A stretch of DNA of 64,000 nt from an uncultured Porphyromonadaceae bacterium (lineage in GTDB: Bacteria; Bacteroidota; Bacteroidia; Bacteroidales; Muribaculaceae), in contig CAJKBH010000007.1 in NCBI GenBank assembly GCA_905198125.1, positions 1 to 64,000 on the forward strand, in the 5' to 3' direction. The notes beneath the pieces are model-generated. The model worked only from the letters and a program-made list of their open reading frames with translations, did not search any database and had not been told where the DNA came from. Below are positions 1 through 9,124 of this stretch, one piece after another. The translations under genes were made by a program, and so were the position numbers. Position 1 is the stretch's first letter; each line of letters opens with the position of its first letter.

Positions 1-733
1 GGATGCCCAGGGGGTCGAAGTTCTCCATGTTGCAGACCGTGATGCAGTTGTCGAAACGGTCGCGCACCACCTCGTACTCGATCTCCTTCCAGCCTTTCAG
101 GCTCTTTTCCACCAGCACCTGCGGGGAGAACGAGAATGCCTTCTCGGCCAGCTTGATAAGTTCGCCCGGAGTGTCGCAGAAACCGGAGCCGAGGCCACCC
201 AATGCGTATGCAGCACGCAGGATGACGGGATAGCCCAGCTTGGATGCGGCTTCAAGAGCCTGCTCGGTGTTCTCGCAAGCCTCCGACGCGATGGTCTTGA
301 CATTAATTTCCGAAAGTTTCTCCACGAATATCTCGCGGTCCTCGGTGTCGATGATGGACTGCACGGGAGTGCCGAGCACGCGGACGCCGTATTTTTCGAA
401 CACGCCGCTATGGTACAGCTCGACGCCGCAGTTCAGTGCCGTCTGACCGCCGAACGCCAGCATGATGCCGTCGGGGCGCTCCTTGGCTATGACGCGCTCC
501 ACGAAGAAGGGGGTGACGGGGAGGAAATAGATGTGGTCGGCCACACCCTCGCTGGTCTGCACCGTGGCGATGTTGGGGTTGATCAGCACGGTTTCGATTC
601 CCTCCTCGCGCAGGGCTTTCAGGGCCTGGCTGCCCGAATAGTCGAACTCGCCGGCCTCGCCTATCTTCAGCGCGCCCGAACCTAAGACCAGAACTTTCTT
701 GATATCTTTCACTATGGAATTATCTTGAGACAT
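1..733 (-). CDS. carB: carbamoyl-phosphate synthase large subunit, 5' part only
   Basis: The reverse strand reads from ATG at 733 off the left edge, giving the first 244 residues of a protein that is normally about 1,070 long. The N-terminal signature SGALKIGEAGEFDYSGSQA and the later FGGQTALNCGVELY and ALGGLGSGF segments are typical of the first ATP-grasp half of CarB. CarB makes carbamoyl phosphate from bicarbonate, ATP and the ammonia channelled from CarA, for pyrimidine and arginine synthesis in the cytosol. It starts 20 bases after the carA stop, so it is the last visible gene of a purF-carA-carB operon. Confidence 0.95.
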   Translation of the reverse strand, partial: MSQDNSIVKDIKKVLVLGSGALKIGEAGEFDYSGSQALKALREEGIETVLINPNIATVQTSEGVADHIYFLPVTPFFVERVIAKERPDGIMLAFGGQTALNCGVELYHSGVFEKYGVRVLGTPVQSIIDTEDREIFVEKLSEINVKTIASEACENTEQALEAASKLGYPVILRAAYALGGLGSGFCDTPGELIKLAEKAFSFSPQVLVEKSLKGWKEIEYEVVRDRFDNCITVCNMENFDPLGI

Positions 734-753
734 GATGTTAGCAGGTTAGAGGG

Positions 754-1842
754 TTAGAGGGATTTGACTTGGTCGATGAACTCATCGAAAAGAAACTCCG
801 TGTCGACCGGACCTCCGCAGGCCTCGGGGTGGAACTGCACCGAACGCCAGGGCCTGGAAGTGTGGCGGATGCCCTCGTTCGAACCGTCGTTCATGTTGGT
901 GAACCAGGGCGCCCAGTCGGCGGGGAGGGTCTTGGCGTCCACGGCGTAACCGTGGTTCTGGCTGGTGACGAAGCAGCGCACGTCGCCTTCCAGACGGGCC
1001 GGCTGGTTGTGGCTGCGGTGGCCGTACTTCAGCTTGTAGATGTCGGCTCCGGCGGCTTTGCCAAGGAGCTGATGGCCGAGGCAGATGCCCATCAGCGGGC
1101 GTTTCTCGTCGGGGTTGGATATGAATTTGCGGATGTTGTTGACGGTGACGGCGCAGGTCTCGGGGTTGCCGGGGCCGTTGCTGAGGAACAGCGCGTCGAA
1201 ATCCAGCGTGTTGAAATCGTAGTCCCAGGGCACGCGGATCACCTCGACGCCACGGTCGGCCAGACAGCGCACGATGTTGTTCTTGGCGCCGCAGTCCACG
1301 AGCACCACACGCTTCAGGCCCTTGCCTTCGTTATAGACCTGCACGTCCTTGGGGCTGACGCGCTCCACGAAATTGATGTCGCCGTAATCCTCAAAGGCCG
1401 GTTCGGGAGTGTCCTCCACCAATATCTTGCCGCGGATCACGCCCTGCTCACGCAGGTGTTTGGTCAGCGCGCGGGTGTCGATGCCTGTGATGGCGGGCAC
1501 GCCCTGCGAGGCAAGCCACTGCGACAGGCTGCGGGCCGCGTTCCAGTGCGAATACTCGTCGCTGTAGTCGCACACCACCATTCCGGCGGCATGGATGCGC
1601 TCCGATTCCAGGAAGCGTGCCATTCCGTCGTCGGCCCTGTCGTCGGCCGGTACGCCGTAATTGCCTACCAGGGGATAGGTCAGTGTCATAATCTGGCCCG
1701 CATACGAAGGGTCGGTGAGACTCTCGGGATATCCGGTCATGGCGGTGTTGAACACCACCTCGCCCGAAACGCTGGCATCGGCTCCGAAGGAATATCCCTC
1801 GTAGCGGGTGCCGTCTTCAAGTATCAGTGTGGCTCTTTTCAT
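754..1842 (-). CDS. carA: carbamoyl-phosphate synthase small subunit
   Basis: This 362-residue protein has the usual CarA length. Residues 1-140 form the CPSase small-chain domain (GEVVFNTAMTGYPESLTDPS). The C-terminal half is a class I glutamine amidotransferase with nucleophile Cys254 (MGICLGHQLLG) and His338/Glu340 (SVQFHPEACGGP). It hydrolyses glutamine and passes ammonia to CarB. It lies 17 bases downstream of the purF stop and 20 bases upstream of carB, which supports co-transcription of the purine and pyrimidine entry enzymes. Confidence 0.97.
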   Translation of the reverse strand: MKRATLILEDGTRYEGYSFGADASVSGEVVFNTAMTGYPESLTDPSYAGQIMTLTYPLVGNYGVPADDRADDGMARFLESERIHAAGMVVCDYSDEYSHWNAARSLSQWLASQGVPAITGIDTRALTKHLREQGVIRGKILVEDTPEPAFEDYGDINFVERVSPKDVQVYNEGKGLKRVVLVDCGAKNNIVRCLADRGVEVIRVPWDYDFNTLDFDALFLSNGPGNPETCAVTVNNIRKFISNPDEKRPLMGICLGHQLLGKAAGADIYKLKYGHRSHNQPARLEGDVRCFVTSQNHGYAVDAKTLPADWAPWFTNMNDGSNEGIRHTSRPWRSVQFHPEACGGPVDTEFLFDEFIDQVKSL

Positions 1843-1859
1843 GAAGTTATGTTGTTGTG

Positions 1860-3797
1860 TCAGGCCTGCGGCCCGATGTTTTTAGTTTTAAAATAGATAT
1901 TGTCCATGTACGAAATGAAGGCGTCGTTGATCCGGCGCACGCCGCCCGGTGTGGGGTAGCGGCCCGAGAAGTACCAGTCGCCGGGATGGCCGGGGATGGC
2001 GTCGTGCAGGCCGTCGAGTGTCTGGAACACGATGCGTATGTCGGTGGTGACGCCCTCGGGACGCAGCATCTCGACCATCTTGCTGGCTATCTCGGTGTCC
2101 GTGAACAAGTCGTACAGTTCGGTGACGTAGTTGGTCATCCGTTCCTTAGGGAGCGATTGCTGCTCCCTGCACTTGCGGTAGATGTCGGTCAGCACGTGTT
2201 CCAGGCCACGGTCGCTGGCCAGCTCCACGGCGGCGCGGAATCCGATGAATTCCTCCATGCGCGCCATGTCGATGCCGTAATAGTCGGGGTATTTCACTAT
2301 GGGGCTTGAGCTGACGATGACGATGCGCTTGGGATGCAGGCGGTCGAGGATGCGTATGATGGATTCGCGCAGCGTGGTGCCGCGCACTATGGAGTCGTCG
2401 ATGATGACGAGATTGTCGGTGTAGGGACGGAGCGAACCGTAAGTGATGTCGTAGACGTGGGCGGCCAGGTCGTTGCGGCTGGCGCCCTCGGAGATGAACG
2501 TGCGCAGCTTGATGTCCTTGATGGCCACCTTTTCGGAACGGATGCGTCGCGACAGTATGCGTTCGATGTCGGCATTGTCCGGCTCATGGCCCAGATTGCG
2601 GATGGCCTCGGCCTTCTCGCGGTTCAGGAACTCGTTGAAACCCTGCACCATGCCGTAGAAAGCCACCTCGGCCGTGTTGGGGATGTATGAGAATACGGTG
2701 TTGTCCACATCATGGTCCACCGCCTCAAGAATCTGTGGCACCAGGTTGATGCCTAATTTCTTGCGTTCGTTGTAGATGTCGGCGTCGGAGCCACGCGAGA
2801 AATAGACGCGCTCGAACGAACATGCGGCATAGTTGCGCGGCGCGATTATCTGCGGAGTCTCAAGCCTGCCGTCGGCGTGGAGCACGATGGCCTGACCGGG
2901 CTTCAGCTCGCGGATCTGTTCGGCACCGACATTGAACGTGGTCTGCAGCACGGGGCGTTCGGAGGCCAGGGAGAACACTTCGGAATCCATGAAGTAGAAT
3001 GCCGGTCGGATTCCCCAGGGGTCGCGCAGGGCGAAAGCCTCGCCCGAGCCGGTGACGCCGCACACCACGTAGCCGCCGTCCCAGACGGTGCAGCTGGTGC
3101 GCAGCACGTTGCCCATGTCGATGTTGTCTTCGATGAAGCGTGTGATGTCGCAGTCGGTAAGTCCCTGCTCCAGCGCCATCTTGAACAGGCGTTCGGATTC
3201 GCGGTCCAGCCGGTGGCCAAGCTGCTCGAGAAGCAGGAACGTGTCGGAGATCATGCGCGGGTGCTGCCCCTTGACGGCGATTTCGCCGAAGATCTCGTCC
3301 ACGTTGGTCATGTTGAAGTTGGCGCAGATGCACAGGTTCTTGGCGCGCCAGTTATTGCGCCGCAGGAACGGATGGACAAAAGAAATGCCGCTTTTTCCCG
3401 TGGTGGAATACCGGAGATGACCCATGTAGAGTTCACCTGCGAACGGGAATGAGCGGCTTGCGAGGTCGGCGATGTCGGATGAGGCGTCGAGGTCGTCGGG
3501 CGACAGACCGTGGGCGGCGGCTTCCATAGCCAATGCCTGATTGGCGGCGGCGAAAATGTCCTTGATGGCATCCACGCCCATGGCGCGTTCCCTGAACATG
3601 AATTCCTGCCCCGGCTCGGCGTTGAGTTTGACGCAAGCCAAACCGGCTCCCTCCTGGCCACGGTTGTGCTGTTTCTCCATCAGCAGATAGAGCTTGTTCA
3701 GACCGTATCGCCAGGTTCCGTATTTCTGCCGGTAGTGTTCCAGCGGCTTTAGCAGCCTCACCATTGCTACGCCGCATTCATGTTTAAGTTGTTCCAT
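1860..3797 (-). CDS. purF: amidophosphoribosyltransferase (PurF-type)
   Basis: The protein is 645 residues if started at ATG 3797, which gives MEQLKHECGVAMV. The frame is open for another 33 residues upstream, but that stretch overlaps the promoter and would bury the catalytic Cys, so I rejected it. Cys8 would be the N-terminal nucleophile of the class II glutaminase domain (HNRGQEGAGL, GHLRYSTTG). Residues 463-475 carry the phosphoribosyltransferase PRPP loop (LVIIDDSIVRGTT). It makes 5-phosphoribosylamine, the first step of purine synthesis. The protein is longer than enterobacterial PurF and has extra segments in the glutaminase half, as I recall for Bacteroidetes homologues. Confidence 0.93.
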   Translation of the reverse strand: MEQLKHECGVAMVRLLKPLEHYRQKYGTWRYGLNKLYLLMEKQHNRGQEGAGLACVKLNAEPGQEFMFRERAMGVDAIKDIFAAANQALAMEAAAHGLSPDDLDASSDIADLASRSFPFAGELYMGHLRYSTTGKSGISFVHPFLRRNNWRAKNLCICANFNMTNVDEIFGEIAVKGQHPRMISDTFLLLEQLGHRLDRESERLFKMALEQGLTDCDITRFIEDNIDMGNVLRTSCTVWDGGYVVCGVTGSGEAFALRDPWGIRPAFYFMDSEVFSLASERPVLQTTFNVGAEQIRELKPGQAIVLHADGRLETPQIIAPRNYAACSFERVYFSRGSDADIYNERKKLGINLVPQILEAVDHDVDNTVFSYIPNTAEVAFYGMVQGFNEFLNREKAEAIRNLGHEPDNADIERILSRRIRSEKVAIKDIKLRTFISEGASRNDLAAHVYDITYGSLRPYTDNLVIIDDSIVRGTTLRESIIRILDRLHPKRIVIVSSSPIVKYPDYYGIDMARMEEFIGFRAAVELASDRGLEHVLTDIYRKCREQQSLPKERMTNYVTELYDLFTDTEIASKMVEMLRPEGVTTDIRIVFQTLDGLHDAIPGHPGDWYFSGRYPTPGGVRRINDAFISYMDNIYFKTKNIGPQA

Positions 3798-3813
3798 GCT
3801 GTGATTCGCTTTG

Positions 3814-3821
3814 CAAAGATA
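3814..3821 (-). promoter_or_regulatory. -7 box of the purF operon promoter
   Basis: The reverse strand reads TATCTTTG, matching the Bacteroidetes TAnnTTTG -7 consensus, 17 bases before the chosen purF ATG. I see no clear -33 TTTG at the usual spacing. Confidence 0.5.
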
Positions 3822-3858
3822 ATAAAAAAATGGCACTCCATAAAGAAGTGCCATGAAA

Positions 3859-4596
3859 TTATGTGTTCTGAATGAGAATCTTCGGATTGCGGGCAATCAC
3901 GACAAGGGAGTCGAGGGCCTGCTGGTTCTTGGGCTTGTGGTCGAGGAAGTGGAGCAGCACCCTGTAATGGTGCAGGTCGGAGCCGGTGACGTCGATCAGT
4001 CCTTCCTTCAGGAGCCATTCGGCCTTGGACCGGGCGGTCTCGCCGTACATGCCCACGAGCGACATGAAATTGGTCTGGAACACCACTCCCCGTTCCTTCC
4101 ATGTCTGAAAGTCCCTCTCCTCCATATACCTGTACCGTTCGGGATGGGCCAGGATGGGAGTGAGTCCGGCGGACATGATCTGCTGCATCATGTTTTCCAT
4201 GCCGTAGGGGGGATTGACGTAGGAGGTCTCGACCAGCAGATAGTTTCCGCCGGGGCCGATGGTCAGGAGGTCGTTGGCCTGGAAACGCTCCTCGAACAGG
4301 GAGTCGAGCATGTTTTCGGCCGCTAACTGCAGCTGTATGGGGCCTTGATATTCGGCCTGAAGCTCCGCGAAGCGGTCGCGCAGGCCCTGGGTGGTGTTGC
4401 GGCACTCCTCCATGATGTGGGGCGTGAGCCATACGGACTTTACGCCCAGTTCCTCATATTTCTGCAGCGCGGCAAGCGAGTCCTCCATTTTCTGGAAGCC
4501 GTCGTCCACGCCCGGCAGTATGTGCGAGTGCCAGTCGGTGAACCCTTGGAACAGACCGCTCTGTTCAAGACTGATTTTCTTAGTGAATGGCCACAT
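3859..4596 (-). CDS. CpsB/YwqE-type tyrosine-protein phosphatase (PHP family)
   Basis: This 245-residue protein carries the metal-binding DWHSHILPGVDDG motif at residues 21-33, the later LTPHIMEE and LAHPERYRY segments, and a C-terminal GSDLHH. These are the hallmarks of the PHP-fold phosphatases that dephosphorylate bacterial tyrosine autokinases of the capsule/exopolysaccharide pathway. It starts 2 bases after the stop of the kinase gene, so kinase and phosphatase are almost certainly translated from one message. It has no signal peptide and should be cytosolic, acting on the tyrosine-rich tail of the kinase. Confidence 0.9.
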   Translation of the reverse strand: MWPFTKKISLEQSGLFQGFTDWHSHILPGVDDGFQKMEDSLAALQKYEELGVKSVWLTPHIMEECRNTTQGLRDRFAELQAEYQGPIQLQLAAENMLDSLFEERFQANDLLTIGPGGNYLLVETSYVNPPYGMENMMQQIMSAGLTPILAHPERYRYMEERDFQTWKERGVVFQTNFMSLVGMYGETARSKAEWLLKEGLIDVTGSDLHHYRVLLHFLDHKPKNQQALDSLVVIARNPKILIQNT

Positions 4597-4598
4597 GA

Positions 4599-7013
4599 TT
4601 AAAAGTCGTTGGTGTAATAAGACGAGCCGTAAGTGGCGGCGCGGCTGTTGGCTCCCTCGGTGCCGTTGAGCAGGATGGCCATGCGGCGGAAGCGGTGGTT
4701 TCTGTACATTTCGTCGATTTCGGCCACGGCGGCCTTTTCGAGCAGACCGGCGCGTACCACGAATATGGTCTGGTCGGCGTATTTCTCAAGCAGCTGGGTG
4801 TCGACCACGATGTCGATGGGCGGGCAGTCGAGAATGATGTAGTCGTACATGGGCGACGCCTCCTTGATGAACTGTCCGATGCGGCCGTTGTCAAGCAGCT
4901 CGGCGGGGTTGGGGGGACGGTGCCCGATAGGCATCACGAACAGTCCGGGAGCTTCCTTGGCCTCCACCACGAGGTCCTGCCAGCGGTCGGTGGCTCCGGT
5001 CAGGTAGTTGCTCAGGCCGTGGTGCGGCATTCCGACGAACTGCGAGGCGGAACCGTGACGCAGGTCGCAGTCCACCAGCAGGGCCTTCTTCCCCTTGACG
5101 GCGAACGAGGCGCCGATGTTGAATGTGATGAACGACTTGCCGCTGCCTGGATTGAACGAGGTCATCATTATCACGTTGGAGGTGTCGGCGTTCTTCATCA
5201 TGAAGTCGATGTTGCTGCGCACTATGCGGAACGACTCGTTGATGATGTCGCGGTTGCCGGCCTGTACGATGACGGGCAGTTTCTCCAGTTTCTTTTTCTT
5301 CTTGTTGCGGTTGAGTCGCTTGGTGAGCCATTCGAACCGCTTCTTGCGGCCCACGAACGGGATTTCGCCTGCGAATGGGGCCGACATGTCGTCGAGGTCG
5401 TGACGGGAGCGGACCTTGTTGTCCATTGCCTCGCGCACGAATATGATGCCGGCGGGGAGCAGGATGGACAGGAGGAACGCGATGGCGAGCACTATCTTCT
5501 TCTTAGGCTCGACGGGTCGGTTGGACCCGTAGGGGGGAGTGATGACGCGGGTGTTGTCGGCGGTGAATTTGCGCGACAGTTCGTTTTCCTCGCGTTTCTG
5601 CAGCAGATAGAGGTACAGTTCCTCCTTTACTTTCTGCTGGCGCTCGACGCTGAGCAGCGCCTTGGCCTGCTGCGGACCTTGGGCGAGGTTGGCGCTGACT
5701 TTACCCTTTTCGGCTTCCATATTGGCCACGGCGCGGCGGGTAGCCTCGACCTGGGCGTTGATGGCGCGTATCACGGACTCGCGCAGCCCCTTGAGCTGGG
5801 TGTCGTAGTCCTGTACCAGCGGGTTGTTGGCCGACGTGGCCGCCTCCACATTGTTGCGGGCCAGCAGCATCTTGTTGTATTCGGCAATCTGCACCTCGAG
5901 CTGGTTGCTGGTGGTACCCGTGTTTACAGGAATCACGGCATTGGAGTTGGCCGGATTCATTACGTATTCCTTCAGGTACTGAGCCACCTGCATCTGATTG
6001 ACGGCCATAAGGATCTGGTTGTCAAGCTCGGCCGACGTACCCATCTGGAGTTTGGCTGCTTCTTCGAAGTCGGGCACCCTGATACGGGACTTATAGGAGA
6101 GGATATTGTCGTCGACGCCTCCCAGTTCGGTTTCGATGGCTACGAGACGTTCGTCGATGAATTCGTTGGTGGCTGCCGCTACCTTGTTCTTGTCTTCAAT
6201 CCAGTCCTGGTTGTAGATCTCGACCATGGTCGACAGGATTGCTTCGGCGCGCGGGACGTTGGTGTCTTTGAAGGTGATTTCCACCACGTCGGCGTCACGG
6301 TCGGCCAGGTCGACGCCGAGATTGGTCTGGAGATCCTCGACAGTGCCGTGCAGGCCGTTGTGGGATACGAGGTATTCGGTTTCTTCTTTCGGAAGCTGTG
6401 CGGTGAATTCGGGGTTGGGGGTGACGACGACACGTCCTATCGGGGTGCGGACGGTGGCGCCGAGACGGAGGGGAACCTTGTTTTTGTGTTTGACCGGTTT
6501 GCCGGCGGCGTCGACCGAAACGAACTTGTCAAGCGAGACGGAGCCTTCGGGACTGACCGTCATTCGGAAGCTGCCGTAGTCTTCCGCGCCAAGGTCGAGG
6601 AACTGATACAGATAAGGTTGCGACGACTGGAACAGCGATGCGCCGTGGGGGAAGGCCAGGAGGGTGACGTCGGTCTGCAGGTTGAGCTTCAGCGCCACCT
6701 GAGTCAGCAGGGCCGGCGACTTGAAGGTGATGATTTCGTTATATACGTTAGACCTCATGCGTCCCAGGCCGAAGCCGGAGAAGGAGGAGGCCATGTTGTC
6801 GATCGAGTTGCCCTGGTCTTCGTCCTTGATCAGCACCTGCTCGGTGCGGAGGTACACGGGCATCTTGCGTATCACCTTGTAATAAGCGAAACCGCATATC
6901 ACAATGATCGATACGAGGAACCAGATCCATTTTGAGGCGCAGGCGGCCAGATAGTCGCGCAGATTGAATCCCGACTGGTATGTGGCGTCGGCGGTTTTAT
7001 TGTCTTTTGCCAT
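4599..7013 (-). CDS. polysaccharide co-polymerase / tyrosine autokinase (Wzc-like)
   Basis: The 804 residues contain a Wzz-type N-terminal region with a membrane segment at about 29-45, a long periplasmic part rich in coiled coil (about 250-480), a second membrane segment at 506-526, and a cytosolic BY-kinase domain. The kinase has Walker A FNPGSGKSF (620-628), Walker A' ALLVDCD (644-650) and Walker B DYIILDCPP (724-732). The C-terminus ends with a tyrosine cluster (Tyr795, Tyr799, Tyr800), the likely autophosphorylation sites. It controls chain length and export of a surface polysaccharide with the neighbouring Wza-like protein and CpsB phosphatase. Confidence 0.94.
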   Translation of the reverse strand: MAKDNKTADATYQSGFNLRDYLAACASKWIWFLVSIIVICGFAYYKVIRKMPVYLRTEQVLIKDEDQGNSIDNMASSFSGFGLGRMRSNVYNEIITFKSPALLTQVALKLNLQTDVTLLAFPHGASLFQSSQPYLYQFLDLGAEDYGSFRMTVSPEGSVSLDKFVSVDAAGKPVKHKNKVPLRLGATVRTPIGRVVVTPNPEFTAQLPKEETEYLVSHNGLHGTVEDLQTNLGVDLADRDADVVEITFKDTNVPRAEAILSTMVEIYNQDWIEDKNKVAAATNEFIDERLVAIETELGGVDDNILSYKSRIRVPDFEEAAKLQMGTSAELDNQILMAVNQMQVAQYLKEYVMNPANSNAVIPVNTGTTSNQLEVQIAEYNKMLLARNNVEAATSANNPLVQDYDTQLKGLRESVIRAINAQVEATRRAVANMEAEKGKVSANLAQGPQQAKALLSVERQQKVKEELYLYLLQKREENELSRKFTADNTRVITPPYGSNRPVEPKKKIVLAIAFLLSILLPAGIIFVREAMDNKVRSRHDLDDMSAPFAGEIPFVGRKKRFEWLTKRLNRNKKKKKLEKLPVIVQAGNRDIINESFRIVRSNIDFMMKNADTSNVIMMTSFNPGSGKSFITFNIGASFAVKGKKALLVDCDLRHGSASQFVGMPHHGLSNYLTGATDRWQDLVVEAKEAPGLFVMPIGHRPPNPAELLDNGRIGQFIKEASPMYDYIILDCPPIDIVVDTQLLEKYADQTIFVVRAGLLEKAAVAEIDEMYRNHRFRRMAILLNGTEGANSRAATYGSSYYTNDF

Positions 7014-7031
7014 TTTTTATCGGATAGACTC

Positions 7032-7883
7032 TTACTTTTTGATGAAGACACCGAGTGTGGTCACGACGGTGGCGAGCAGCGAGGCGGCGGATACCCAGAA
7101 GCTGATGTTGGTGGCGCTGTTGCCGTTGGCTATGGTCTCTCGCTTGGTCATGTTGTTGGGTTCGACGTAAACCACATCGTTCTGCTGCAGATAATAGGCG
7201 GGCGACGTGATTGTCTTCTCGGCGTTGGTGAGGTCGACGGTGTAGGTGTATATCTTGCCGTCGATGTTGCGCAGCACCTTGACGTTGTCGCGCATACCTT
7301 TGATAGTTATGTCACCGGCCAGGGCGAGGGCGTCGGTAATGGTCATGTAGTCCTTGTTGAAGTCGATACGGCCGGGCTTTAGGACCTGGCCCAGGACGCT
7401 GACGCCGGAGTTGATGAATTCGACGGTTACGGTGGGGTCCTTGGCGAGTTCACGTCCCATCAGCTCGCCCTTGATGAATCCGACGATCTCGGCGCGGGTC
7501 ATGCCGCTGATATGGATTTTGCCAAGCACGGGGAAGTCGATGTCTCCCTTTTCGTCGATGGTGTACGGAGCAAGCTGTCCGCTCGCTATGCCGGCCTGCG
7601 TGTCGGTGACGTATCCGGCGGTGGAGGCCGTCTCGCTGGACAGAACGGAGAATACGGGATTGTTGAACAGGGCGCTTACGGCCGCGTCGCGGGTCTTGAC
7701 CACGATTACGAGCTTGTCGCCCGGCTTGGCCCTGAATGCCAGGGGCTGCGACACGTTGATGATGGTTTCGGGAGTGGCGTCCTGGAAATATGAGACATTC
7801 TTGGGCGTGGCACATCCGGCGATACCCGCCGCGCACAGTATGGCGGCCATGCCGTATGTAAGACGTTTTATGATTTTAGTCAT
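7032..7883 (-). CDS. polysaccharide export outer-membrane lipoprotein (Wza-like)
   Basis: This 283-residue protein starts with a lipoprotein signal peptide ending at Cys24 (AGIAGC). It then has a Poly_export domain (KPGDKLVIVVKT, DEKGDIDFPVLGKI) and an SLBB-like region (ISGMTRAEIVGFIK), and ends with a hydrophobic helix at about 258-281. It should form the outer-membrane exit channel for an exopolysaccharide and is first of the Wza-kinase-phosphatase trio (18 bases before the kinase gene). No glycosyltransferase or polymerase genes lie beside it. Confidence 0.93.
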   Translation of the reverse strand: MTKIIKRLTYGMAAILCAAGIAGCATPKNVSYFQDATPETIINVSQPLAFRAKPGDKLVIVVKTRDAAVSALFNNPVFSVLSSETASTAGYVTDTQAGIASGQLAPYTIDEKGDIDFPVLGKIHISGMTRAEIVGFIKGELMGRELAKDPTVTVEFINSGVSVLGQVLKPGRIDFNKDYMTITDALALAGDITIKGMRDNVKVLRNIDGKIYTYTVDLTNAEKTITSPAYYLQQNDVVYVEPNNMTKRETIANGNSATNISFWVSAASLLATVVTTLGVFIKK

Positions 7884-7997
7884 TGTTTGATGTGCGTTGT
7901 CGCGAACAACGTTATTTTCTGTGTCTATACAATTTTCTATTCTATAACAATCAACTCGGAAAATGGCATTTTATTTTCTAAAGTGTATTGAAATTGC

Positions 7998-8005
7998 TAA
8001 TTTTG
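7998..8005 (+). promoter_or_regulatory. -7 box of the panB promoter
   Basis: TAATTTTG matches the Bacteroidetes -7 consensus and lies 51 bases before the panB ATG. The region 7884-7997 is an AT-rich divergent intergenic space shared with the wza-like gene. I found no TAnnTTTG on the reverse strand there. Confidence 0.55.
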
Positions 8006-8056
8006 CAACCCAAACACAGGATAACGTAAATCCGATAACACTAAGAAAAGAACAAG

Positions 8057-8899
8057 ATGTCAACACAGATAGACAACGGGGGCGTTGTGGCCAACACGTC
8101 CAGCGCCCGCAAGGTGACGACTCGCCGTCTGATCGAGATGAAGCAGCGCGGCGATAAGATAGCTATGCTCACGGCCTACGATTACTCGTCGGCGCTGATA
8201 GTGGACGGCGCGGGCATAGACGTGATACTGGTGGGCGACTCGGCCAGCAACGTGATGGCCGGCAACGTGACCACACTGCCCATCACGCTGGACCAGATGA
8301 TATATCATGCCAAATCGGTGATCAAGGGCACGAAGCGCGCACTGGTGGTGGTGGACATGCCGTTCGGTTCGTATCAGGGCAACTCGAAGGAGGCCCTGGC
8401 GTCGGCCATCCGCATCATGAAGGAGAGTCATGCCGAGGCGGTGAAGATGGAGGGCGGTTCCGAAATCCGCGAGTCGGTGGAGCGCATACTGAGCGCGGGC
8501 ATCCCGGTGATGGGCCATCTGGGACTGACGCCGCAGAGCATCAACAAGTTCGGCACATACAACGTGCGCGCCAAGGAGGAGGCCGAGGCAGAGAAACTTG
8601 TGGCCGACGCCAAGATGCTGGAGGAGATAGGATGCTTCGCCATCGTATTGGAGAAGATACCCGCGGCATTGACAGCGCGCGTGGTGAAGGAGCTGTCGAT
8701 TCCCATCATAGGCATCGGCGCGGGACCGGCCGACGGTCAAGTATTGGTGATGCACGACATGTTAGGCATCAACAAGGGCTTCTCGCCCCGTTTCCTGCGC
8801 CGCTACGCCGACCTGGCCGAAGTGATGAACAGCGCCATAGGCCGCTACGTGGAGGACGTCAAGAGCACCGACTTCCCCAACGAGGCGGAATCCTACTGA
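8057..8899 (+). CDS. panB: 3-methyl-2-oxobutanoate hydroxymethyltransferase
   Basis: This 280-residue protein matches PanB throughout: KIAMLTAYDYSSA, VILVGDSASNVM, LVVVDMPFGSYQ, a conserved GHLGLTPQS and the C-terminal IGIGAGPADGQVLVMHDMLG. It transfers a hydroxymethyl group from methylene-tetrahydrofolate to 2-oxoisovalerate, the first committed step to pantothenate and CoA. It stands alone on the plus strand with its own promoter. A repeat array and a hairpin follow it. Confidence 0.96.
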   Translation: MSTQIDNGGVVANTSSARKVTTRRLIEMKQRGDKIAMLTAYDYSSALIVDGAGIDVILVGDSASNVMAGNVTTLPITLDQMIYHAKSVIKGTKRALVVVDMPFGSYQGNSKEALASAIRIMKESHAEAVKMEGGSEIRESVERILSAGIPVMGHLGLTPQSINKFGTYNVRAKEEAEAEKLVADAKMLEEIGCFAIVLEKIPAALTARVVKELSIPIIGIGAGPADGQVLVMHDMLGINKGFSPRFLRRYADLAEVMNSAIGRYVEDVKSTDFPNEAESY

Positions 8900-8901
8900 A
8901 G

Positions 8902-9014
8902 CCTGAAGAAGATTGTAATAGTCTGAAGAAACGTATGATTATAATAATCTGAAGAAAGTATAATTATAATAATCTGAAGAAAGTATAATTATAATAGTTA
9001 GAAGAAAGTTTAAC
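8902..9014 (+). repeat. tandem repeat, about 25 bp unit, 4-5 copies
   Basis: Successive units begin CTGAAGAAA and continue into an AT-rich GTATAATTATAATAAT tail. The two central copies are nearly identical, and the outer copies (first at 8902, last at about 8998) have diverged. The array lies directly behind the panB stop and ahead of the hairpin at 9021. Confidence 0.75.
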
Positions 9015-9020
9015 GAAAAG

Positions 9021-9052
9021 AGAATCGGCAGCTTGTAAAAGTTGCCGATTCT
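9021..9052. terminator. bidirectional hairpin terminator between panB and the secreted-protein operon
   Basis: The arms AGAATCGGCAGCTT and AAGTTGCCGATTCT (one G:U pair) are separated by a 4-base loop, giving a 14-bp stem. On the reverse strand it is followed by CTTTT, which fits a terminator for the gene ending at 9125. On the plus strand the following T tract is weak. Confidence 0.7.
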
Positions 9053-9124
9053 TCATTATACAGGAAATTGTGTATCCTGATTTCGCGTTAGTAATTCGTT
9101 CTTTAGTGTTCGGAGGTGTGGCTG

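Noticed and set aside
769..1896. 375-residue plus-strand frame opposite carA
   Set aside because: It is the complement of carA with no recognisable motif and an implausible Val/Gly/His-rich composition.
4695..6935. 746-residue plus-strand frame opposite the tyrosine kinase gene
   Set aside because: Shadow frame made by GC-rich third positions; the reverse strand has clear Walker motifs and family features.
8902..9014. CRISPR array
   Set aside because: The 25-bp units are contiguous without spacers and degenerate at both ends.
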